This document shows positions 1-5,851 of a stretch of 10,320 nucleotides of DNA, piece by piece. Numbering within the stretch: the first letter of the stretch is position 1; every line of letters starts with the position of its first letter. The notes beneath the pieces were generated by a model. It did not search any database and was not told the origin of the DNA. It worked only from the letters and a program-made list of their open reading frames with translations. Position numbers and translations under genes: made by a program. Location of the stretch: contig JAADGU010000119.1 of the NCBI GenBank assembly GCA_013152195.1, positions 1-10,320 on the forward strand. Direction: 5' to 3'. This DNA comes from Nitrospirota bacterium. Lineage in GTDB: Bacteria; Nitrospirota; Thermodesulfovibrionia; Thermodesulfovibrionales; JdFR-85.

Positions 1-2
1 AA

Positions 3-95
3 ACCCTTGATCAGGTGCTCTCCTTTCTTCAGGCCGGTGCAGACAGGATTGGTACGAGCTCAGGGGTTAAGATAATAAAGACTGTTGCGGGGTAA
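3..95 (+). CDS. deoC: Deoxyribose-phosphate aldolase, C-terminal end (partial)
   Basis: Only the last 30 codons lie in the window; the gene starts to the left. The translation contains LSFLQAGADRIGTSSGVKII, which matches the conserved end of DeoC, where the GTSSG turn after the last TIM-barrel strand binds the substrate phosphate. DeoC cleaves 2-deoxyribose-5-phosphate to glyceraldehyde-3-phosphate and acetaldehyde in deoxynucleoside catabolism in the cytoplasm. The catalytic lysine lies outside the window. The last codons (KTVAG and the stop at 93-95) fall inside the first unit of a repeat array that begins here, so the present C-terminus appears to be supplied by the repeat. The gene converges on lptG across the repeat cassette. 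Identification rests on a short but characteristic segment. Confidence 0.8.
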   Translation, partial: TLDQVLSFLQAGADRIGTSSGVKIIKTVAG

Positions 96-203
96 GAATA
101 AAAGACTGTTGCGGGTTGAAAAAAAGAAAAGACGTTGCGGGTTGCGGGTTAAGAATAAAAAACTGTTACGGGTTAAGAAAGAAAAGGCGTTGCGAGTTGA
201 AAA
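78..203. repeat. Left repeat array of the four-helix cassette (GTTGCGGGTT units)
   Basis: At least five irregular units of the type GTTGCGGGTT followed by an A-rich spacer (AAGAATAAAAGACT or a variant) are repeated. Positions 84-113 recur as a perfect 30-bp inverted copy at 674-703. The array starts inside the deoC coding end and stops just before the four-helix gene. With the right array it makes the boundary of a cassette of about 630 bp. The function of such repeats is unknown; as an inverted pair they could form a long-range stem or be the ends of a mobile unit. Confidence 0.85.
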
Positions 204-211
204 AATTAGGG

Positions 212-587
212 TTACCTCCATTCATTTTCCACATATCGAATGAATCTGTTTATCTTGCTGCCCAAGTCATCATAAGCATCAAGTAAGGATTGCATTTCTT
301 CCTTATCAATTTCATGTGCATCCTTAATGAAATTCAGATGGAGTATAGTCTCGTCGCATGAAGCATGGGCATAAATCAGAAACTTAACAATTAACAAAGT
401 CTGCTTTATATCTATTTCGTCCGTATCCCTCTACAATACAGGAAGTAATTCCTTTTGAAGACCTCCTTATCTGGCCCCCTTCTTCGTATAACTCATATTT
501 TGGAAGTTTTAATGACATTTTATGAATTTTAGTAGCCAGGGCATATGATATTCTATAAATTTCCAGGTCCTTATAACTCTTCATCAT
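212..587 (-). pseudogene. Four-helix-bundle protein (23S rRNA IVS / S23-like), frameshifted
   Basis: Two overlapping reading frames together give a complete protein of the four-helix-bundle family first known from 23S rRNA intervening sequences. The first frame (587 to 384) starts MMKSYKDLEIYRISYALATK and has the family signature of an amphipathic first helix, then LPKYELYEEGGQIRRSS and IVEGYGR. The second frame carries FLIYAHASCDETILHL and the last helix ending NEWR. The break is an exact 7-bp tandem duplication at 384-397; removing one copy joins the parts as DFVKFLIYAHAS. The intact length would be about 121 residues, normal for the family. The start is supported by a GAGAGGGGG purine tract just upstream. 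Here the gene is not in rRNA but between deoC and lptG, enclosed by inverted repeat arrays. The cellular role of free-standing members is unknown. Confidence 0.85.
384..397. repeat. 7-bp tandem duplication that breaks the four-helix gene
   Basis: TTAACAA occurs twice back to back (384-390 and 391-397). On the coding (minus) strand this is TTGTTAA twice. The second copy creates an in-frame TAA and shifts the frame; one copy alone restores a continuous protein. A 7-bp duplication fits replication slippage better than a sequencing homopolymer error. Confidence 0.85.
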
Positions 588-605
588 CCCCCTCTCTTTT
601 CCAAT

Positions 606-710
606 CCGTAACGTCTTTTCTTAACCCGCAACCCGCAACAGTTTTTTTTATTCTTAACCCGCAACTCGCAACTCGCAACAGTCTTTTATTCTTACCCCGC
701 AACATCTTTT
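606..710. repeat. Right repeat array of the four-helix cassette (inverted copy)
   Basis: On the plus strand this reads AACCCGCAACCCGCAACAG, then T-rich spacer, then AACCCGCAACTCGCAACTCG and a last unit CCCCGCAAC. It is the reverse complement of the left array, with a perfect 30-bp match between 674-703 and 84-113. It lies between the ribosome-binding region of the four-helix gene and the lptG stop codon at 714, so it begins only a few bases past the end of lptG. Confidence 0.85.
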
Positions 711-713
711 TCT

Positions 714-1770
714 TTAAACCGGTATCCTGAAATACAAAACCCCTCCCACTGCAAGGAAGATTACCGGCACTATCCAGGCGGAAACCATGGGCGGAAGCCC
801 CCCTGCATACCCGAGCGACAGTGATAAAGTGTATATAACCCAGTAAGCAAGACTTATGAGTATCCCCGCTCCTGCACTTACCATCCCTTTGCCTTTTCTG
901 CTCTTTAGTGAGAGGAATATGCCTATCATGACCATGAAGAGGTTTGCAAGCGGGTAAGAGAGTCGTGACTGAATATCCACCTTCAGCTTTGTGTTCATGT
1001 AGCCGGCGTCTTCCAATCTTTTTTCTTATGAGCTCCATGACGCTCATCTCCGAGAGCCGGTTCTTTTCTCTTTCAATAATCTCTGTTTCTCCAACCCCTT
1101 TGAGGAGTTTTTCAGGTATATACCGTACTGTGTTCCTGTTCAGGTCAAACTCCCTGACCTCCTGGAGTCTCCAGTCCTGTCCTGACCACACGCCCTTTTC
1201 TGCCTCAATCCTCTTTGTCAGTCTCCCGTCATGCATGTAGAATACTGATATGCCGTAAAGCTCCATCTCCTGTGGCACAAACAACTTTGCCCTTACCAGA
1301 AGACCGTTTTTGGCCCTGATCCAGATGTTGCCTTCCTGATAGGAAATGTTTTTTCCACCTTTAAGTGAATAAACTATATCGTTTGATTTCTTCAGCGATG
1401 CAGGGGTTATGAACTCTGCAATAACAAAGTCAATTGTCACCAGGAGGACGCCGGTGATTATAAAGGGTATAAAAAAACGCCTCAGGTTAACCCCTGATGC
1501 CTTTATTGCTATGATCTCGTTCCTCCGTGACGCAAGACTGATAACAAAGATGCTGCATAGAAGGGATGCCATGGGTAACAGGTACCTAAGGTATTCGGGA
1601 ATTTTTAATGTACCCAGGAGTATCAGGGTTTCGGTCGTCTGTTTGTAAGGCATCAGTTCATCAATTTTTTCAATAATGTATATTATTGAAAAAATGGCAG
1701 AGAGCATTGATGAGACAATCAGCAGCAGTACGCCGAATTCCCTGATATAAAGTCTTTGCAGCCTGTTCAA
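714..1770 (-). CDS. lptG: LptG, LPS export permease subunit, with a frameshift near 1019-1024
   Basis: YjgP/YjgQ-family permease of the LptB2FG complex, which extracts lipopolysaccharide from the inner membrane and passes it to the periplasmic Lpt bridge. The N-terminal part has the typical start LQRLYIREFGVLLL, membrane helices, the ASRRNEIIAIKASGV cytoplasmic loop and a periplasmic beta-jellyroll region. The C-terminal part, in another frame, has LEDAGYMNTKLKVDIQSRLS followed by the last membrane helices ending FRIPV. The frame changes at a run of six T (1019-1024, A6 on the coding strand). With five A the protein reads ELIRKRLEDAGY without a break and is 351 residues, the normal size. I chose the TTG at 1770 because AGGAGA lies about six bases upstream; an ATG further up (1833) would translate repeat DNA. 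It lies downstream of lptF in the same transcription direction. Confidence 0.88.
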
Positions 1771-1799
1771 TCTTTTCTCCTTTTTATATTGATAGGAAA

Positions 1800-1904
1800 T
1801 TAACACAGAGACACAGAGGCACATGAGAAACAAATTTTTCTAATCTTTAAATTTAAAGCTTGTGGTTTTTTTTCTTCTCTGTGTCTCCGTGTCTCTGTGT
1901 TTAA
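1800..1904. repeat. Inverted-repeat element with CACAGAGACACAGAG arms, between lptF and lptG
   Basis: The left arm (about 1800-1829, AACACAGAGACACAGAGGC and following) and the right arm (about 1872-1904, CTCTGTGTCTCCGTGTCTCT and following) are imperfect reverse complements over about 30 bases. The core between them is AT-rich and holds the perfect 14-base palindrome CTTTAAATTTAAAG at 1845-1858. The element fills nearly all the gap between the lptF stop (1915) and the lptG ribosome-binding site (1776-1781). Its transcript would fold into a long hairpin between the two coding regions. Related ACACAGAGACACAGAG repeats are interspersed in many bacterial genomes. Confidence 0.8.
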
Positions 1905-1914
1905 GGTTAAGTTT

Positions 1915-2967
1915 TCATTCTTCTCTTCTGTACAGTAAAACAGCAACAGCCGTAAGCATCACAAATGGTATCCAGCAGGCAGGGTGAGGGAGCTCTCCTG
2001 CCCTCACGAGATTTTCAAAATACAGCAGTGCTACGTAATAGATTGTAAAGACCAGAAGGCCGATTATGAACCCCCCTGTCTTTCCTGTTTTTCCTGCCCT
2101 CAGTGAAAGTGCTGGAGCAAGGAATGCAAGTGCAATGACAAGAGCCGGGAAGCTTAGTCTCCTGTGGAACTCAATAAAGTAGCCTCCGCTGTTTGTCTTT
2201 TCTGTTGTAGCTCTTTTATACAGTTCAGGCAGTGTCATCTCACTCTTCTTCCTGTTTAAACCCTCCCCGCTCAGTCTGATAGTGAATTTGTATTCGGCAA
2301 ACCTGATTTCAGTACTGGTATCCCTGTTTACTATGTGGACAAGCCCGTCTGTAAGACTGAACCCCGGCTGCATCTCTTTATTAAGGGAGAGCCTTCCCTC
2401 CCGTGCTACGATTACCCGTTCTGATGATGGATTACGGCTGTCCGAGATAAATATACCCCTGAAAACACCTCCTTCAGTCTTTTCATTGATAAGGATTAGG
2501 AAGCCCTTAAATGTTGTAAAGAATACCCCGGGTTCAATGGACATGGGTGCCCTTTCTTTCAGCACCCGGTTGATTTCGCCCCTGAGTGTTTTGCTGCTCA
2601 GGGGCATGAGATAAAGAGTGATAAAAACGGAAAAGGCAAGGAGTATGGCAGAGAGATAGAATACAGGTCTTGCAATCTCGCTGAATCTCATACCTGATGA
2701 CCTCAGTACCGTTAGTTCGTTGTCAACCTCCATCCTTCCATAGGTAAGGAGCACCGAGAGGAGAAGGGCCATGGGGATGGTAAGTACCAGTAACTGAGGC
2801 TGTATAAGGATGAGCACCCATGTCATATCAAGATATGAGGCTCCAACCCCTGACATAAGTCTGCTCAGCCTGAGGACCTTTTCCATCATCAGAACCATGT
2901 TAAGGCCGATAATGCAGACCATGAAGGTCAGACCGAGTTCCCTAGTTATGTATCTGTATATCACCAT
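1915..2967 (-). CDS. lptF: LptF, LPS export permease subunit
   Basis: A 350-residue YjgP/YjgQ-family permease, the partner of LptG in the LptB2FG lipopolysaccharide exporter. The N-terminus (MVIYRYITRELGLTF) leads into a first membrane helix; two more follow (about residues 50-75 and 100-125), with the loop motif GRMEVDNELTVLRSSGM between them. Then comes a periplasmic jellyroll region (about 135-250) and three C-terminal helices (about 265-345). The LptF assignment rather than LptG rests on the N-terminal RYITREL pattern, the ELTVLRSSGM loop and its position as first gene of the pair. The ATG at 2967 follows an in-frame TGA only two codons upstream, so no earlier start is possible. No clear Shine-Dalgarno sequence precedes it, so initiation may be weak or leaderless. 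Confidence 0.9.
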   Translation of the reverse strand: MVIYRYITRELGLTFMVCIIGLNMVLMMEKVLRLSRLMSGVGASYLDMTWVLILIQPQLLVLTIPMALLLSVLLTYGRMEVDNELTVLRSSGMRFSEIARPVFYLSAILLAFSVFITLYLMPLSSKTLRGEINRVLKERAPMSIEPGVFFTTFKGFLILINEKTEGGVFRGIFISDSRNPSSERVIVAREGRLSLNKEMQPGFSLTDGLVHIVNRDTSTEIRFAEYKFTIRLSGEGLNRKKSEMTLPELYKRATTEKTNSGGYFIEFHRRLSFPALVIALAFLAPALSLRAGKTGKTGGFIIGLLVFTIYYVALLYFENLVRAGELPHPACWIPFVMLTAVAVLLYRREE

Positions 2968-3209
2968 GGGAGGTCATATTTTAACAGATTGCAGAACAGC
3001 AGCGCAGAAGTGCTCTTCAGTTCCATGAACTTATAGCTCTTCCTGCACACGGGTGTTGCAAAAGAGATACACCTGAGATGTTAATTCTGGTTAGTATTCA
3101 AGGATAAACAGGTGGTCTGGTTCTTGCATTACTTATTCTATTTTTATTTCCATTGGTTTTGGTTTTTCTGTTGGAGTATTTAATTATTTTATTGAGTTAT
3201 TTCAGGCGT

Positions 3210-3229
3210 AAATGCTTACAAAAATGCTT
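3210..3229. promoter_or_regulatory. Direct repeat AAATGCTT x2 at the porin promoter
   Basis: AAATGCTT occurs at 3210-3217 and 3222-3229, a 12-base period, and the second copy overlaps the -35 hexamer of the porin promoter. This is the kind of place where a regulator of the porin could bind. No known regulator consensus is recognised, and the repeat is short enough to be chance. Confidence 0.3.
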
Positions 3230-3257
3230 GACAAAAGTGTCGGATAATTGATATAAA
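3228..3257 (+). promoter_or_regulatory. Sigma70-type promoter for the porin gene
   Basis: A perfect -35 hexamer TTGACA (3228-3233) is followed after 18 bases by TATAAA (3252-3257). Transcription would start near 3264, giving a 5' leader of about 260 bases before the porin start at 3522. The flanks are AT-rich. Confidence 0.6.
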
Positions 3258-3468
3258 TTAAACCAGATTAATGAACTGGTCCAGGGTGTTTAATAGAGTG
3301 TATCAGGTTGAATTTGTGATAAGGCTTAATAGAGATTTAGTAATAAATGGCAGGTAAAGGCCTGCTAATTTCAGATACAGGGAGGTGATATCGGGAGTAC
3401 AGAGGATTAGCAGCAGCTGGTTAAACGTTATTCGGTAAGTTCAGGAAAAGTTGAAGCATCTATAAGAC

Positions 3469-3485
3469 CCCTGTGTTGTACAGGG
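3469..3485 (+). other. Leader hairpin upstream of the porin ribosome-binding site
   Basis: CCCTGT and ACAGGG form a perfect 6-bp stem around a GTTGT loop, 17 bases before the GGAGGG ribosome-binding site. It has no U-tract, so it is not a terminator. It may stabilise the transcript end or affect translation. Confidence 0.4.
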
Positions 3486-3521
3486 CAGAAATATAATTTT
3501 AAGATCAGGAGGGTTGGAAAA

Positions 3522-4551
3522 GTGAAAAAATCTTTTGTGTTAATGAGTTTTATTGTAATGGCAGTCTCTCTTGCACTGCTGACCATCCCCATGAAAGCAT
3601 CTGCAGCCGACCTGCAGGTCAAATGGTTCGGTTATTCACAGATTACAGTAGATGGCGGTAAGGGAGTTGACAAGGATCTTAGTAATGGAGTTCAGAGTGA
3701 TCCCAAGGTCGGCGCTGACAGGGTTCGTATCGGTTACAAGGCGAAGCTGGGCAATGCTTTCAGCAAGCTGCAGGTGGATTTCAACAAGACTGGGGACAAC
3801 ATCCTGCCTAATATCATCAAGGATGCCGAGGTTGGTTACAAGATCAACAGTGCCGCTTCTGTAAAGGCCGGTATCTTCAAGACCCCTGTGGGTATGGACT
3901 TCAATACCTCCGGTAAAAAGCTGGATATCACAAAGCGTGGCATGGAGAAGGCTCTTGTGCTTGAGCGTTCACTTGGTGTAATGGTGAGTGGCCGCAAGAT
4001 TGCCGGTCGGTTATGACCTGGGTTACTTTAATCCGACAACCCGCAGCAAGGCAGTAAGCGGCGGCACCGCTGGTGATGACAAGGCATATGCCGTGCGCGG
4101 TATGTACGATATGGGGAATGTCCTTCATGCCGAGGTTTCCTACGGTAAGAGCGAACAGGCTGGTGGTTATGCTACAGAGGATTACAGTGTCCTCGATGTT
4201 GCTGCTTCCTACAAGATTCAGGGAGCTACACTCAAGGCCGAATACATTGATGCCAAGAATGTTAAGGGTGTTGATGGAAAAGACCAGATTGTATGGTATC
4301 TGCATGCAGGCTACCAGGTTACACCAATGTATGAGACAGTTGTCAGGTATTATCAGGGAAATGATGATCTCAGTGATACCAGTCTCAGCAATACCTTTGT
4401 CGGTCTGAATGTCTACCTGAACCCGGCTAAGAAATATGCCTCACGTATTCAGTTGAACTACGTATTTGCAAGTGGTGATACGGATACATGGGCAGGTCTT
4501 GGTGGTTACACGGATGACGCCATCCTGGCACAGTATCAGGTTGCATTTTAA
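3522..4551 (+). CDS. OprO/OprP-like outer-membrane porin, frameshifted near 4008
   Basis: The two frames together form a beta-barrel porin of about 342 residues. The start is GTG at 3522 with GGAGGG eight bases upstream. The N-terminus is a Sec signal peptide (MKKSFVLMSFIVMAVSLALL, likely cut after KASA). The mature part alternates polar and hydrophobic residues as in barrel strands, with KAGIFKTPVGMDF and ERSLGVMVSGRKIAG, which resemble the phosphate-selective porin group (Porin_O_P); the C-terminus ends in phenylalanine (YQVAF), the usual outer-membrane insertion signal. The frame breaks between RKIAG (first frame, stop at 4014-4016) and YDLGYFNP (second frame). One extra base at about 4008, or two lost bases, would explain it. 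The gene is monocistronic, with its own promoter and terminator. Substrate is not predictable; an anion or general porin is likely. Confidence 0.78.
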
Positions 4552-4587
4552 GACTTCTTAAGAGAGATTTTTAATATCACAATAAAG

Positions 4588-4619
4588 GGCCGGCCGGGAA
4601 TTCCCGGCCGGCCTTTTTT
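4588..4619 (+). terminator. Rho-independent terminator of the porin gene
   Basis: A perfect 11-bp GC stem, GGCCGGCCGGG pairing with CCCGGCCGGCC around an AATT loop (4588-4613), is followed by six T (4614-4619). It lies 37 bases after the porin stop. The same stem read on the minus strand is followed by CTTTATT, so it may also stop the copper operon coming from the right. Confidence 0.93.
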
Positions 4620-4644
4620 GTTTCCCGTATGGATTAGTCGTCTT

Positions 4645-5832
4645 TTACGGGATGTAGCCGTGTTCGAGGTTCAGGAGGGATTCACGGTCATCGAACTGGC
4701 TGTTCCAGAGTTGCTCGATCGAGTAAATAAATGCAAACTGTACTTCTGTTTCGTGCTCTCCAATAATGGTCTTCAGGTCTCCGCTGTTTTTCTGATAGCG
4801 GAGCTGAAGTCCCACATCGAAATTTTCTCCGATGCGGTAGAAGCTGTTGGCGATTACCTGGTGCTGACTGCTGTTGTTTGAAAGATCCGGGAAGGCCTTG
4901 TAGCCATATGAAAGGGCTGCCTGCAGTGCTGGTCTTTCGAGTTTCCGGTAGAGGTATCTAAGGGATGTAAAGGTGCTGATGGACCTTGCACGTGTAATAT
5001 CGGAATAATCGCTGAGATTTTTAACCTCGGAAAACCCGAGGTTGAAGATGCTCTGGTGCCTCAGGTCCCAGAAATGCACAGGGTCAGGGCGGATGTTCAG
5101 GACAGTGGAGAATGTGATGCTCTTCAGGGCCTTGTCCAGCTCGCCTGAATATCCGGGCCTGCTTGTAAGGGCTGTGTTCAGGCTGATTCCGATCTGGTTC
5201 AGTATCTCCCGGTTCCATCTCTGACTTTCAGGTACACGATACTGAAAGGAGAGGCCAAGGGCGTTGAATCCGAAGTCCTTCGATATGTTTTCAGTCTCTT
5301 CTTTAAGGTGTTCTCCGTAGGCACTGAGCTGGTAACGCTGTCCGAATATCCTGGTTGCCTCCATGATACTGCCGTACTGGTTGTCCTCTGCATCTTCACC
5401 GGAGGAGAAAGGGTTCAGTATGTCGGTGAAGTAGATGGCGTCGTCATCCCTCAGGGTGGGAAACTCTATCATGGCGCTTCTGACCCGCGTGCGGCCGATC
5501 CTGAAGATATTTGTTCTGTCCTCGACCCTCAGGAATACCTGGTGAAAGAGTATTGGTTCGAGGTCCGAGCCCTCGTCGGGAAACTGGAATCCTATAACCA
5601 GTGCCCCCCTGTACCTGTTATAAAGCTTCTGACGGAATCCAACAAGGAGACTCGTATCGGATATGTCACTGACTGTTTCCGAGTCCCCTCCCGGTGAATA
5701 GTCGAGGTTCAGAGATGATATACCCCGGGCACCTAACAGTATCTCCGGTGTCACACCGGCGGAACCGGTATTGCAAAGCATGACAGTGAAGAGTATGATT
5801 AAAAGGCATAAGGATGTTCTCTTTTTAGACAT
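4645..5832 (-). CDS. Putative outer-membrane beta-barrel protein of the copper cluster
   Basis: A 395-residue secreted protein I cannot assign to a named family. Residues 1-25 are a Sec signal peptide (MSKKRTSLCLLIILFTVMLC, likely cut after GSA). The rest is rich in alternating aromatic and polar stretches such as SLLVGFRQKLYNRYRGALVI, TNIFRIGRTRVRSAMIEF and FDVGLQLRYQKNSG, with few lysine-rich helices, which suggests a transmembrane beta-barrel. Unlike the porin, it does not end in a terminal aromatic residue; its last residues are HGYIP. AGGAGG lies about seven bases before the ATG. It starts 19 bases after the multicopper oxidase stop, so the two are almost certainly co-transcribed. The position recalls CopA/CopB (PcoA/PcoB) pairs, where an outer-membrane protein follows an oxidase, but the Met-rich N-terminus of PcoB is absent. 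A transport or structural role is inference. Confidence 0.7.
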   Translation of the reverse strand: MSKKRTSLCLLIILFTVMLCNTGSAGVTPEILLGARGISSLNLDYSPGGDSETVSDISDTSLLVGFRQKLYNRYRGALVIGFQFPDEGSDLEPILFHQVFLRVEDRTNIFRIGRTRVRSAMIEFPTLRDDDAIYFTDILNPFSSGEDAEDNQYGSIMEATRIFGQRYQLSAYGEHLKEETENISKDFGFNALGLSFQYRVPESQRWNREILNQIGISLNTALTSRPGYSGELDKALKSITFSTVLNIRPDPVHFWDLRHQSIFNLGFSEVKNLSDYSDITRARSISTFTSLRYLYRKLERPALQAALSYGYKAFPDLSNNSSQHQVIANSFYRIGENFDVGLQLRYQKNSGDLKTIIGEHETEVQFAFIYSIEQLWNSQFDDRESLLNLEHGYIP

Positions 5833-5851
5833 GTCCTCCCCTCCTCTTTTT

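Larger units (their letters stand above)
2968..3521. other. Intergenic region between lptF and the porin gene
   Basis: This 554-bp stretch separates divergent genes and has no convincing coding region. The half next to lptF is AT-rich in places, and I found no good promoter for lptF. The half next to the porin gene contains a sigma70-type promoter (3228-3257), a direct repeat overlapping it, and a leader of about 260 bases with several small hairpins: 3263-3279, 3350-3365 and 3469-3485. It also has GGAGGTGAT at 3381-3389, a near-perfect anti-16S match with no ATG, GTG or TTG at a usable distance. Confidence 0.6.

Noticed and set aside
78..203. CRISPR array
   Set aside because: Units are irregular in length and spacing, spacers are near-identical A-rich tracts, and no cas gene is present.
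1014..1030. Classic A AAA AAG slippery heptamer in lptG as a programmed -1 frameshift
   Set aside because: The heptamer is in the right phase, but a -1 shift leads to the wrong frame; the LptG C-terminus needs +1 (or -2). Transcriptional slippage or an error remains possible.
1771..1833. N-terminal extension of LptG to the ATG at 1833
   Set aside because: These codons come from the CACAGAG inverted repeat, and TTG 1770 has a proper ribosome-binding site and matches the family N-terminus.
3113..3128. Sigma54-type promoter (TGG with TTGCA, GG-N10-GC)
   Set aside because: The -12 part is good but the -24 part (TGGTCT) is weak, it is about 390 bases from the porin, and a much better sigma70 promoter lies closer.
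3928..4305. 125-residue open frame on the minus strand
   Set aside because: Antisense to the porin gene, whose signal peptide, barrel pattern and C-terminal phenylalanine fix the coding strand.
4622..4647. Second terminator hairpin (TCCCGT/ACGGGA) at the end of the copper operon
   Set aside because: The stem is short with a long loop and no U-tract on the minus strand; the stronger hairpin at 4588-4613 is the better candidate.
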